A stretch of DNA of 64,000 bases from Enterococcus crotali (GCF_000633635.1 NZ_AYPQ01000002.1:299643-363642), one strand, 5' to 3'. Positions 27,666 to 37,440 are shown, numbered from the stretch's first letter. Numbers and translations are program-made. The notes: a model not told the origin generated them from the letters alone.

Positions 27666-28478
27666 TTATGGTAGCTCGGAAATAATCCAAGTTAGCACCG
27701 TAGTGTAAGTTCCTGGTTCTTTTTTAGTTGCCCCCGGGATAGACAATTTTACTGCATTATTTGTATATATTTGCTTGCCAAGAGATGAATCCATAACAGG
27801 TTTCCCATTATCATCCACCATTGGTACAAGAGTAGGATCTTTTTCATTTTTATTTTGGTCAGACGCTCCGAATACAATCGACCACGTACCGCCACCTTCA
27901 CCAATCGCCGCTTCTGCTATGTTGTATGTTTCGCCAACATTCGTTAAACGAATAATTTCTTTGGAAACATGTGGAGAATATTCTGCACTTTTCTTTGAAT
28001 TTGTCCAAGAATTATCAAAGGAAAGCACGGCTCCCTCTAAAGTGATTTCAGCTTTAGCTGTATTGGTAAATTGCTTTTCTTGGCGCAGTTGTAATAACCA
28101 TCCAGTTGGATTGGATCGATAATCCGATACCTGAATGAAGTTCCCTCGTGCTGCAATTTTTTCATCTTCCAACATCTGGGCTTTAACGGTATACTCACTA
28201 TCTTTATCCGTTACTTCTCCACTACTGAATGATAATTGCGGTGCAAAATCAATGCGTAGTCTTTCTTTTGAAACTGCACTCTTTTCTTTAGGATTCACCG
28301 TTACATCAGGATTTTCAGGATCCTTAATCCCATCCCCCTCATCCTCTCGACCAGAAAAACCAACCTCCATACCTGGAGAAACCTCTTCAGCATAGACCGT
28401 ATTTCCAGATAGCACTCCAAGGGAACTATTTAATAGGAGCATTGATAAAACAACATTCATTCTTAACTTCTTTTTCAC
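27666..28478 (-). CDS. WxL domain surface protein (locus A, first WxL gene)
   Basis: 270 residues from a GTG start. AAGGAG lies ~9 bases upstream inside the previous gene. The signal peptide ends near VYAEEV. After a Gly/Asp-rich linker come the WxL domain landmarks: LRIDFAPQLSFSSGEV, GWLLQLRQEKQF with the first W-x-L, and YTTVLTWIISELP near the end, with WII for the second motif. It should attach noncovalently to peptidoglycan. The 5-base gap to the LPXTG gene upstream points to one transcript and coupled translation. Confidence 0.9.
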   Translation of the reverse strand: MKKKLRMNVVLSMLLLNSSLGVLSGNTVYAEEVSPGMEVGFSGREDEGDGIKDPENPDVTVNPKEKSAVSKERLRIDFAPQLSFSSGEVTDKDSEYTVKAQMLEDEKIAARGNFIQVSDYRSNPTGWLLQLRQEKQFTNTAKAEITLEGAVLSFDNSWTNSKKSAEYSPHVSKEIIRLTNVGETYNIAEAAIGEGGGTWSIVFGASDQNKNEKDPTLVPMVDDNGKPVMDSSLGKQIYTNNAVKLSIPGATKKEPGTYTTVLTWIISELP

Positions 28479-28482
28479 TGTT

Positions 28483-28830
28483 TTATTGCTCCTTCCCTTG
28501 TGTATTCGTTGATTTCTTTTTATTGAACATTCTGTATAAAAATATTCCTATAACCAAAAGAATACCGCTGATTGAGACACTCATCGTCACTAATTCACCC
28601 GTTGAAGGTAAACGTCCTGTCGGCTTTTTTGCTACAGGTGGTTCCGAAGAAGCGATTGGTTTTGTCGGTTCAGTCGTCGGCTCGGTTGATGGTTCTGTTA
28701 GATTCTCACGAATGACAATATCTCCATTCGTTTGAACACTTTCAGCTAACACAATAGTAGATCCGCTCCATAAAAAAGCACTTATGACAATTAAGGAAAA
28801 GATAACCTTACTATAACGTTTTCGTTTCAT
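28483..28830 (-). CDS. Small LPXTG-anchored protein (locus A)
   Basis: About 115 residues. I chose the ATG at 28830 (MKRKRYSKVIFSL), which follows GGAAGG and matches the locus B homologue's start. An ATG at 28857 overlapping the previous stop is possible. A signal peptide ends at VLAESV, then a short Thr/Glu/Pro linker, then LPSTGELV, a membrane span and a Lys-rich tail. This is the CscD-type short sortase substrate of WxL clusters. It may give the noncovalent WxL complex one covalent wall attachment. Confidence 0.85.
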   Translation of the reverse strand: MKRKRYSKVIFSLIVISAFLWSGSTIVLAESVQTNGDIVIRENLTEPSTEPTTEPTKPIASSEPPVAKKPTGRLPSTGELVTMSVSISGILLVIGIFLYRMFNKKKSTNTQGKEQ

Positions 28831-28853
28831 CTTTTTATCATCCTTCCTTCTCA

Positions 28854-31800
28854 TCATGGCGTCTCACCTAGCTCAAACAGAATTTCACCGTGGTACTTTC
28901 CTAAAGCATTCACTGCACCAGGTGCAATTTCCACTTTAAGTCCCTCACCTTCTGCACTCCAATCTTTACTAACATCATATTCTCCTGGAGTTTGCTTCTG
29001 AACGATCGCTAATGCTTGATTATTCAAAATTTCTTCTGATTTACCATTTTTGTAGCGAACAGCATTTTTGAGTATGGTCTTCCCATCTTCATTTAACAAT
29101 TCTTCTGTGAGTTTCACTTTTAGTGACCAGCCTGGAGAATTTGTTCTAGTGTCAGAAACAACGAGCGGCAATCCAATTATTTTAGGATTATCTACACGTA
29201 TTTTTTTATAAGAAGAAATTTTCAACCCAAAATCAAATGATTCTGGTGAAGAAATATAGGTTAACAGACCTTTAAATTTAAACTCTACAGTCGTTACCTC
29301 TGGTTTAAATTCAACAAGACCAGGAGTAGGTAGAATTTGCTCGTATTTTTTCTTCAGTTTATTGATAACTGCCTTTACTGATTCTTCTTTCGACACATCA
29401 ATACTTGTACCAATCTCTTGTGTAAAAGTTATTTGATCCGCTATCTCTAGTGGTACAGTACTGTCATCAACAAATTTTACAATAACTTGTGAGTCAAGGG
29501 TTACCACCGTATCTGTTGCAGGTGTCGTAGAAATATCCACTAGACCATCAGCAAGATAACCTGCTTTAAAACGAGCAGTTTGTGAAATAACATCATATGC
29601 TGATGCTGTAGCGGCTACTGTTGCGTCAAACTCAATCGTTGATTCGTGGTTAAAAGCAATTCCCTCTGTTGGTGGAGTTGCAGTTATTTTACGATTTACT
29701 TCATCATAAGTAATAGAAGCTTTAGGAATCTCTACATCATCTTTTGTTTTCCAAGTGAAGCCCATTGGATTTTCTAGTTTTGTATCTAGTAACTCCGTAA
29801 TATTTAGCGAATGATAGTTTCTAGTTGAATGATACTTAAATACGTATTCAGCTGGTGAGGTTGTATTGAACATCACAGGATAGCTTTCTGTTCCATCACT
29901 TAGCACATAGCCTGGTATTGCTTTTGCTTTCACTGAGTAATTTGGAAGATACTTATCTCTGCCAAGATAGACTTCATCAACTGAGATCGATTGATCATTC
30001 TCATCAACATAGCGAACTTTCTTTTGAACTAGATTGTCCGTTGTCGCTTTAAAGCCACTTAATTTAATTACAATATCCTCACCAGCAACTGTTCCTGCTG
30101 CATTTGAAGAGACTATTACGCCAGAGTTATCAAAACCTTCAATAGCTGGTATCTCGCTGAAATCATAACTTGTTCCGTTTTTCCATTCATGAATACTATC
30201 TGTACTGATTTTTTGCCCCTGATCGCTAAAATATTCAATGGATATTATTCTTGAACCCAAATCTTTTGCGACTTCTTGAACTGATCCAACATTAATTTTA
30301 TAATGTAACTTTTCACCAGGTTGAGCTTTGGCTTTGTCTACTGATTGTTCAAGAGTTACCTCAGGTTCTATTTTCTCATACACATACTCTTCATTCTGTT
30401 CTGTATTTGACAAAATCACTTCCCGATCTACTGATTGAGGTATTTTCAGATTATATCCTTCGATATTTGGCGCACTAAAGTTGATTTTATCCCCAAAAAA
30501 TCCTAATTTAGTTTGCGAAGCTTGTAAGTTTTTTCCAGCTTCATTTTTGTACTGTATAGTGGCTTTCTTCAAATTTATATGCCCAAAAGCAATGTTCGAG
30601 GACACTTCTTTTATTACACCGGAATCAACTCCGCTAGCATTGCTGTATTTTAGCTTCATCTGGAAAGGAATCGTTAATTGTCCAGTTGCGTTGTTCTGAT
30701 ATTTCTTGTATGCATTACTCGTTTTATTAAGTGTTGTTTTAACATCCACACGCAACTGTTCCGTTTTATCAACTAATGTAGCTGTATACTCTGGCTTAGC
30801 TACGACTGTAAATTTTTGTGGATTCTTAGAATCCTTTGTTGTGATAAAACTTGTAGAGATATTCTGATCATCTCGATTATAAATCTGAATATCTGAATCG
30901 CTAAATGTCAAACTATCATCAATAGTCCCTTCAAATGCAAGAGATAATAAGTTTCCTAGTGATGATCGATAGGGTATTGGTTGAATCAGTGATGTTGTAA
31001 TCACTTCATCCTCTAAGTTTTCGTCCACATCTGCAATAAGGTTGGGTGCTTCTAATTCAAACATTGCTTCTGGCACCTCTACTTGCGATATATTGATCCC
31101 TGTCCCATCTGTATAATACTGGATATCCAGAGAATCCACGTTGCTATATCCTATTGTGAAAAAACGTTTAAAATCATCGTCAGCCACATTTGTATTCTCT
31201 GGTGAAATCATCGTTACTTGTCCCGAAGTGAAATTGGCAGTGTCCGTCAAAATTCCATTGTCACTTCTCGCTGCAATATAGTCAAACTGACCACCATTAG
31301 GTGTTACTTTCATCCATTCGTTATAATCAATATCATTAAAGGTCACATGCCCTGAATCCATTTTGACTGGCTCTCCAGTCTCATGATCAAGAAAACTCAT
31401 CCTAAAAATAGGTTCAGTATTCGTTGAACTAGCTACAGCAAACGCTAGATGAATTGTCCCACCACCTGCCGGCACAGTTCTTGATACTCCTACCGAAATT
31501 TTTTCAGTTGTAGATTTTACAGGACCTGTGTCCACATATTCTAATTTTAGATCGATCCAACGACCATTCTTGATTCCCATATGGGTACCGAGTAAATAGT
31601 AACCAACGTCTGTTTGCTTAAGGCTATCAAGCGGTGGCCAAGATCCAGGTTTGATAAGAGCTTGAGCTTTTCCCGGATATTTTCTATATAACTCTGTTAA
31701 AGAAGTCATTTTTGGTTGAAAAGAATACATATTAGGAAAACTTTCAGCCACACCTGGCGCCATAGATTTATACAAATCTGGGTGTGTTGGTCCAAAAGTA

Positions 31801-32015
31801 GCGAGTGGTGCACTTGGTTTATTACCCCAAGCAGCTCTCGAATCTGGTTTTAGAGGAGATTCTTGTTCTATTTTCTGTTCAGAATCTTTTTTAGCTATCG
31901 CAGTTTCTTTCACTGGCGATTCATTTGCTTTGATAACCCCTTCACTTGAAAATAATCCCCAACTCACTAAGGCAAGAAGTGTTATAAAACTACCACCAAG
32001 AACTTTCCTTTTCAT
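28854..32015 (-). CDS. Giant surface protein with MucBP repeats and WxL-like tail (locus A)
   Basis: About 1053 residues. AAGGAGGA lies 6 bases before the ATG at 32015. An in-frame ATG at 32039 would include the ribosome site in the protein. The signal peptide ends near VIKANES. Residues ~60-300 form a lectin-like or adhesive region. At least two MucBP-like repeats follow (TIQYKNEAGKNLQ..., VRYVDENDQSISVDEV...). The last ~120 residues are a WxL-like domain with GWSLKVKL first and YHGEILFELGETP last, where F replaces Trp. It leads the operon and is the likely adhesive tip. Its C-terminus closely matches the protein at 70-3116. Confidence 0.85.
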   Translation of the reverse strand: MKRKVLGGSFITLLALVSWGLFSSEGVIKANESPVKETAIAKKDSEQKIEQESPLKPDSRAAWGNKPSAPLATFGPTHPDLYKSMAPGVAESFPNMYSFQPKMTSLTELYRKYPGKAQALIKPGSWPPLDSLKQTDVGYYLLGTHMGIKNGRWIDLKLEYVDTGPVKSTTEKISVGVSRTVPAGGGTIHLAFAVASSTNTEPIFRMSFLDHETGEPVKMDSGHVTFNDIDYNEWMKVTPNGGQFDYIAARSDNGILTDTANFTSGQVTMISPENTNVADDDFKRFFTIGYSNVDSLDIQYYTDGTGINISQVEVPEAMFELEAPNLIADVDENLEDEVITTSLIQPIPYRSSLGNLLSLAFEGTIDDSLTFSDSDIQIYNRDDQNISTSFITTKDSKNPQKFTVVAKPEYTATLVDKTEQLRVDVKTTLNKTSNAYKKYQNNATGQLTIPFQMKLKYSNASGVDSGVIKEVSSNIAFGHINLKKATIQYKNEAGKNLQASQTKLGFFGDKINFSAPNIEGYNLKIPQSVDREVILSNTEQNEEYVYEKIEPEVTLEQSVDKAKAQPGEKLHYKINVGSVQEVAKDLGSRIISIEYFSDQGQKISTDSIHEWKNGTSYDFSEIPAIEGFDNSGVIVSSNAAGTVAGEDIVIKLSGFKATTDNLVQKKVRYVDENDQSISVDEVYLGRDKYLPNYSVKAKAIPGYVLSDGTESYPVMFNTTSPAEYVFKYHSTRNYHSLNITELLDTKLENPMGFTWKTKDDVEIPKASITYDEVNRKITATPPTEGIAFNHESTIEFDATVAATASAYDVISQTARFKAGYLADGLVDISTTPATDTVVTLDSQVIVKFVDDSTVPLEIADQITFTQEIGTSIDVSKEESVKAVINKLKKKYEQILPTPGLVEFKPEVTTVEFKFKGLLTYISSPESFDFGLKISSYKKIRVDNPKIIGLPLVVSDTRTNSPGWSLKVKLTEELLNEDGKTILKNAVRYKNGKSEEILNNQALAIVQKQTPGEYDVSKDWSAEGEGLKVEIAPGAVNALGKYHGEILFELGETP

Positions 32016-32606
32016 CTTTATTCCTCCTTCCTTTTCCATAATTCATTTTGTTTCCACCTAACTTATCCCATGGAAAAAATGAATTATATTTTATTATTTC
32101 AACTTTTAATTATTTTATAACTAATTAAAAAGAAGAAAATTAAATAATGTCATCCCATTTATTTACATGCATAATTATATGTTATTTCTTTTTTTCGTTC
32201 TTTCATCTTTTTCAGAGCTTAGAGAAATAAGCGAAATAAATTGCTATTTAGAAAGCTTTCTAATCCATAGAGATTCCTTTGAGTTTCATTATCTTGAGAG
32301 AAATCGTTTTAAGTTAATCGACAAAAAAAGAAAGCGAATCAATATAAAACATATTTTTTATAAATAAATAGTTAAAACTATAAATATAATGATATCTTAT
32401 TCGCCCTCTCCTATCTTTCAACGTCTCCCTCAAGGGTGGAACTGTTTGAAATATCTCTTCCGGTTTTGTAAAATCACACTGCTTGTAAACTACTATGTAG
32501 GAACTGATGATAAAACATCACCAGTTTAGTTTTCTTTTCTTTGCTCGAGTAATGTAGAAACAAAAGTGATGTAACTCTAAGATAATCGAAACCAGGACTT
32601 ATACGT
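32016..32606. other. 590-base leader and intergenic region of locus A
   Basis: It lies between the regulator (end 32607) and the giant gene, both on the minus strand, and should hold the main promoter of locus A. A hairpin sits close to the start codon (32040-32085). A second weak inverted repeat lies near 32499-32525. A 66-codon plus-strand frame at 32167 lacks a ribosome site and is not called. Confidence 0.5.
32040..32085 (-). promoter_or_regulatory. 5' leader hairpin before the giant gene of locus A
   Basis: AATTCATTTT-GT-TTCCA (32040-32056) pairs with TGGAAAAAATGAATT (32071-32085) apart from a 2-base bulge, around a 14-base loop. It would fold in the mRNA just upstream of the ribosome site and could affect mRNA stability or translation. 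Confidence 0.45.
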
Positions 32607-33296
32607 CTATATATTCAACATATATCCTCTAGACCGAACCGTCTTAATGTACTTAGGCTTTTTAATGTTCGTTTCGACTTTTCTTCTTAAATGGTAAACA
32701 ACGTTGGCCACACGGTAACGTTTGTTTTCTACTGAGTCATCATTCCAGATTTTTTGATAAATCGTTTCATAATCGACAGCTGTATTTGGAGTCTTTAATA
32801 GTAGCTCGGCGATTTTATATTCAAGTTTCGTCAAAACAACTTCGCTTCCACCATCGATAACAACACTGATATTACTAGAATTCAATTGAAACATATTCTT
32901 GTTCGCAGAAGCCTCTTCAATAGATTGACTCACTTTATTTTCCAGCCCGATTCTGCATAAGGCATTGTCTATGATAAAGCTGATCTCTTTCTCTTCTCTA
33001 TTTGCTTCAAACACTTGATCTGCGCCTAACTGTAAATAAACTAATTTCCCTAATGAATTTTCAGTTGCTGTGGATATCCATATATAACACTGAGATTGCT
33101 TTCTTATCTTCAATATTAGGTCACAAATAGTACTTAAATCGGATATCTCTTCTTCTCTAATAATGACTGCATGTAATTCATTGCTTGGCTTACTGCTCTC
33201 AGTTAGTTCAATTATGTTATATTTTGGACTCAAAATTTCATGGCTAATTACATTATCTGTCGGTTCTTTTAGATAAAGTATTCCTATGTTATGCAT
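32607..33296 (-). CDS. Winged-helix (OmpR-type) regulator of locus A
   Basis: 229 residues. The C-terminal ~95 residues are a clear Trans_reg_C winged helix (LTKLEYKIAELLLKTPNTAVDYETIYQKIW ... RVANVVYHLRRKVE ... KYIKTVRSRGYML). The N-terminal ~110 residues look like a receiver fold, but the spot for the phospho-acceptor Asp reads AVIIREEE, so phosphorylation control is doubtful. No histidine kinase gene is nearby. It lies upstream of and parallel to the giant gene and diverges from a Mga-type gene. Its counterpart at 58603 occupies the same place in locus B. It is probably the local activator. Confidence 0.8.
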   Translation of the reverse strand: MHNIGILYLKEPTDNVISHEILSPKYNIIELTESSKPSNELHAVIIREEEISDLSTICDLILKIRKQSQCYIWISTATENSLGKLVYLQLGADQVFEANREEKEISFIIDNALCRIGLENKVSQSIEEASANKNMFQLNSSNISVVIDGGSEVVLTKLEYKIAELLLKTPNTAVDYETIYQKIWNDDSVENKRYRVANVVYHLRRKVETNIKKPKYIKTVRSRGYMLNI

Positions 33297-33536
33297 TTTG
33301 ACTATTCTCTCCTTCTTAAAACGATTAGACGGTCTCTACTTTTTTTATTTCATTTTTATATATTTATTATGATAAATCATTTTGTTTTATATTGTTTTCA
33401 ATGCAGGTAGAGGGGGAAGAAACAATTGAAATTTTATTCGATTCTTTAATCGTCTCTACAAGCTTCCTAATAGAGTTTATGCTATTATATCTATGTATTT
33501 AAGCAATAAGATGACTAGTATGAGGAGTGTTGCTAG

Positions 33537-35042
33537 ATGGAATCTCTTTTTATGAAAAAAAATGAATCCCTTCGCTTTGAATTATTAAAAGAACTTCTTT
33601 ACGCTCAAAATGGTGCAACTACTAAGGACATGATGAAAAAATTTACTATTTCTAGTAAGACTTTTTACCGCTATAAACAAAAACTCGAAGATGACCTGAA
33701 CAATGTGTTTCAACACCAACAAGTAAAAATACGAAAAAGAAAACTTAACTACACGATCGAATTAGCTGATTCTTTAACGTTTAGTTATGTGATTGATTCA
33801 ATGAGACTCTATTACATTAAGCATTCGCAGAAATTCTCGATTCTGGCTGCTCTTTTAAGAAGACACTATGTTTCCGTCGAGTCTTTAGCCCAAGATTTAT
33901 CTTTAAGTCCGTCTCACGTTTATTCAACCTTAAAACAGGTGAAAAGCTTGTTAGCTCCTTTTAATTTAAAGATTTCTTTTGCACCCACGCTTTATCAAAC
34001 CAATATAATTGGGGAAGAAAAAAATATTCGTGTCTTAGGTTTTATTCTGTTTTGGATCATTTTTAAAGGATTAGAATGGCCTTTTGAAAAAACACCGAAC
34101 GCTTATCAGACATTGCCCCTAGTTATAAACGATGTCAGACTATCTTTCTCACAAAAAAATAGAATCCGATATTTCCAAAACGTAACTTTTTGGCGAATTT
34201 TCTATAGAAAGGAAAGTTTATCCCTTTCCAAAGACTTTATGATGTACCTTCGTTTTTTCGAGCAAGAATCGCCTACTTTTTTGTTTTCAGAATCAGATAA
34301 TGTCGATTTAGCTTCTGTCGACGTGAAAAGTGAAGCTTATTTCTTTGGTTTTTTATCCAGATTCCTTGTCGCTAATATTGATTCTGATGAAGAAAAAAAG
34401 AATATTGCGCAACATTTCATTAATTCTGAACTTCCAATCGCACTTTTAACCACCAAGATTTTGAATAAATTATTAATGACCTATAATGTAAGACTCACAA
34501 GCGATAACTATCTAAAAAATTATTATTTATTGATCATAAACTTATTATATATTCGCTACATTGGCGTAGATTTTAGACGTTTTTTAGTAAATGATTCTGT
34601 TGAGTCTAAAGCAAAATGGTTTTCTCCAAACGAAGATTCTTATCGAACATTTGTAATAGAGTCGCTGGTTAGCGAACCTTTGCTGAAAAAATATATGAAG
34701 TCTGGCTTTATCGCTTTAATGGCTAAGTTTTTTCATTCAATTTTGAAAAGTGCTGAAAAAGAGGCAAAGTTACTGATCTTTATTCAGCATTCACCTAATA
34801 ACTTTATCTTTGACTTTGTCAAAAATAACTTGTTGATTATTTTTGGCGATTCAACATTAGGGTTTACTTTTAATGCGGAAGAAGCAGATATCATTATTTC
34901 TGATTCCTTTGAATCTGAACAAAACAATTCACGTAGCTTTCATTTTGAACATTCTCATGATCCTGAGTCATGGAAAGCATTGATTCTATTTGTTAGTGGC
35001 AAAATTTACGCTCTTCATAACCCCCAATTAAAGGAGTCGTGA
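33537..35042 (+). CDS. Mga-type transcriptional regulator (next to locus A)
   Basis: 501 residues. The N-terminus has two helix-turn-helix regions, one near residues 20-60 (ATTKDMMKKFTISSKTFYRYKQKL) and the Mga-type one near 110-150 (VSVESLAQDLSLSPSHVYSTLKQV). The conserved block RVLGFILFWIIFKGLEWPF follows. The C-terminus resembles the EIIB-like end of Mga/AtxA-class regulators. AGGAG lies 9 bases before the ATG. It is divergent from the locus A regulator, 240 bases away. The third Mga gene (61214) faces the locus B regulator in the same way, so this protein probably belongs to locus A control. Confidence 0.8.
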   Translation: MESLFMKKNESLRFELLKELLYAQNGATTKDMMKKFTISSKTFYRYKQKLEDDLNNVFQHQQVKIRKRKLNYTIELADSLTFSYVIDSMRLYYIKHSQKFSILAALLRRHYVSVESLAQDLSLSPSHVYSTLKQVKSLLAPFNLKISFAPTLYQTNIIGEEKNIRVLGFILFWIIFKGLEWPFEKTPNAYQTLPLVINDVRLSFSQKNRIRYFQNVTFWRIFYRKESLSLSKDFMMYLRFFEQESPTFLFSESDNVDLASVDVKSEAYFFGFLSRFLVANIDSDEEKKNIAQHFINSELPIALLTTKILNKLLMTYNVRLTSDNYLKNYYLLIINLLYIRYIGVDFRRFLVNDSVESKAKWFSPNEDSYRTFVIESLVSEPLLKKYMKSGFIALMAKFFHSILKSAEKEAKLLIFIQHSPNNFIFDFVKNNLLIIFGDSTLGFTFNAEEADIIISDSFESEQNNSRSFHFEHSHDPESWKALILFVSGKIYALHNPQLKES

Positions 35043-35084
35043 CCTCTTTGTTACTCATCGTTCCCTTTCTTTCATAGTAAAACA

Positions 35085-36563
35085 TTAGAATTTTTCCTCT
35101 ATTTCTTCTAGCAACAGAGAAAAATCAAAGCTGTTTGAAAAAGATGAAATAAATATTACTTTCGCTTCTGACTCCACTTTTTGCAACTGAATATCCGTCA
35201 CAATAATATCCGGAGCTGCATTTTGACTTTCTACAAATTCTACCTTGTCACTAAAAATCAGACTGATTTTTTGACGTAAAATAGGCTCTACGAATATTTT
35301 AGAATTTCGAATTAAAATTTTAACTTTCGGAAATTCCATTTGTAGGAATTTTGTCAAAATCGTATACACCACTAAATAGATGTAATCTATCAACGTTTCT
35401 TGGTTGATAGATTTTTTAATTATTTTAAAAAAAAGACCATATTCTGTCTCTTCAATCAGCTTATGCATAAGATTTTGAACACCCAACTGGATCTTTTGTT
35501 CAGCTGCGTCTGCATAATAGAAGCTATTTTCATCGTAAATATAATAAAACATTCTCGGGTCAATAAAACTAGTTTCAAAAAGTAAGTGCATCATATCTAT
35601 TTCTTTTCTTATCTCCCAATAGATTGCTGGCGTCGTTGCTCCTTGAAAAAAAGTCGCTATTATTTGATTCGTTAATAGATTACTGTACTTTATAAATTCA
35701 AAATTCGTTTCATTGAAAAATTTGGGATATTCTTCAATTTCAAATGACTCTTCATGGGATAAACGTTCTTTATAAATCAAAAATAATACGGCACTTGTTT
35801 CATCCCAAGACTGCTGTTCTGTTCTATTCTTATGTAAATGAAAGTAGTCAAAGAATAAGTTAGTGTAAAAACCATCATGAAATTGTTCCGACAATTTAGA
35901 TAGAATGCTTTTCTCTATATTTTTTTTATAACTAATGCGAATATTACAAATATAGAGCAATAAACATAGTTTTTCTTTTTTAATACTGTCTAGGTTGTCC
36001 CACTCTGGTATATGGTCACTTAAATAATTCTCTATTTCTAGATAACTATGCTTATCAAACGTCCAGCTATTTAAAGCATTTGAAAAAAATAGAAAAAAGA
36101 AATTCCTGATCCTTAATTCATCACCCTCTATCTCATTGGTTCGTGTTAAACTTAATTCACATCGATTTAATATTTTCTGAAGTCTTCTTCGATGACGAGA
36201 AAATGTTGCTGGACTAATAAATTCTATATCACAAAAAGTGATTGCATCGATTCTGTCCATCAAAAAAAGATGTTTGATCATTTTATACAAAATAGAATGT
36301 TTTAAATGCTTGTTACTAATACTTACTATATCTATATTATTTGCATACACACCTTGTATAGTCTGATTGGTGTAATAAACTTCAAATTGCTCTTTTGAGA
36401 CATCTAATTCTTGTTCAAACTGTTTAATAATCATCGAAACGGTCTTTTTAGAAAGCTTTGTCGCTTTGCCTATCTCTGCTAAACTCACTTCCTTTCTTTG
36501 ATTATCAACATAACTTAAAACGCTCATACGTCTATCATAAACATCGTCCAAAAAAATACGCAC
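35085..36563 (-). CDS. Mga-type transcriptional regulator
   Basis: 492 residues. The N-terminal HTH (VSLAEIGKATKLSKKTVSMIIKQF, ~25-50) and a second, Mga-type HTH (ITFCDIEFISPATFSRHRRRLQKILNR, ~105-135) are visible. A long helical PRD-like region follows. The C-terminal ~90 residues (VKILIRNSKIFVEPILRQKISLIFSDKVEF) resemble an EIIB-like domain. It converges on the plus-strand Mga gene with a 42-base gap. Target genes are not evident. Such proteins often control surface-protein genes, which fits the location. Confidence 0.75.
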   Translation of the reverse strand: MRIFLDDVYDRRMSVLSYVDNQRKEVSLAEIGKATKLSKKTVSMIIKQFEQELDVSKEQFEVYYTNQTIQGVYANNIDIVSISNKHLKHSILYKMIKHLFLMDRIDAITFCDIEFISPATFSRHRRRLQKILNRCELSLTRTNEIEGDELRIRNFFFLFFSNALNSWTFDKHSYLEIENYLSDHIPEWDNLDSIKKEKLCLLLYICNIRISYKKNIEKSILSKLSEQFHDGFYTNLFFDYFHLHKNRTEQQSWDETSAVLFLIYKERLSHEESFEIEEYPKFFNETNFEFIKYSNLLTNQIIATFFQGATTPAIYWEIRKEIDMMHLLFETSFIDPRMFYYIYDENSFYYADAAEQKIQLGVQNLMHKLIEETEYGLFFKIIKKSINQETLIDYIYLVVYTILTKFLQMEFPKVKILIRNSKIFVEPILRQKISLIFSDKVEFVESQNAAPDIIVTDIQLQKVESEAKVIFISSFSNSFDFSLLLEEIEEKF

Positions 36564-37189
36564 ATTTATTCACCTTCTTTTTATCATTTTGATTTCTTTT
36601 TCCAATATTTCGACATCGTTATTATCATAACTGTTTCTCATTTTTCTTTTTTTCCTTTTCTTCCTCCTTGCAAGAAATTTTTGAAATAGCATTTACTAAT
36701 AATATAATATTTTTTTCTTTATACTTACTTTGTTATGTCCTTTTTTTTGACAAAAAAGAATGTATATCTCTTTAAACTAATATTTTTTTGATATAAACAA
36801 ACACAAAATCAGCAATATCGGTATTTTTAAACTATCTTTTTTTTATTCTCCAAAGTGTTCATACTTTCTATTTTATTCTCTTTTTTCAAAAAAAAGTTAT
36901 ATTATCATTATATAGAACGACTAAGCCGTACTTTCTATTTTTACTATTCAGGCAGAGTTTTACTAAATAAATAATTTTTCAAAATATAATAACCAAGATT
37001 TACTACGTCTCATTCTTATTTCGCTTCTTAAATCTCTCTTTTATTCTATTTTTCTTTTTTTCCTCCCTGTAGAAACTTATTTGAAAGAACTTTTTTCCAA
37101 AAACTATACAATATATTTTTGCTAAAAAATACATTGTAGCATTCGTTGTAAGGATCAGCTTCTAACCGATGATAAGGAGAACTATTTAC
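36564..37189. other. Very AT-rich intergenic region
   Basis: Long runs of T and A with no supported open frame. It must carry the promoter of the leftward Mga gene. AAGGAG at 37173-37179 belongs to the small frame at 37190. No RNA gene is recognisable. Confidence 0.5.
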
Positions 37190-37327
37190 TTGAAAATTAA
37201 AATACCACACTTATTGGGAGCGCTCGTTCTAACTATCTTTGTTAACATACCCCTTTGCTCATCTATCGTTTATGCTGAATCGACCGATTTATTGAAAATG
37301 ATGATGATTCCTCGAGGAGATGCATAA
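37190..37327 (+). CDS. Short signal-peptide ORF, peptide gene or gene remnant
   Basis: 45 codons from TTG, 10 bases after AAGGAG. The N-terminus is a convincing signal peptide (KIKIPHLLGALVLTIFVNI ... VYAEST), then the frame ends after 17 more residues. The opening resembles that of small LPXTG and WxL proteins (VYA-ES). Downstream frames stay open briefly until a terminator at 37441. It may be a secreted peptide, or the start of a surface-protein gene that has lost its body. I cannot tell which. Confidence 0.35.
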   Translation: MKIKIPHLLGALVLTIFVNIPLCSSIVYAESTDLLKMMMIPRGDA

Positions 37328-37440
37328 ACCGAACAGGCTAAAGAGCAACGAAGAAATCATCATTTATGTGGAAGGAATACCCGAAAATAACACTAGGCTA
37401 TTCACTGTTAAGGAGCAATCAGTTACTTATATGTATACAA

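Noticed and set aside
32167-32367. 66-codon plus-strand frame upstream of locus A
   Set aside because: AT-rich chance frame without a ribosome site, opposite to the expected promoter of the giant gene.
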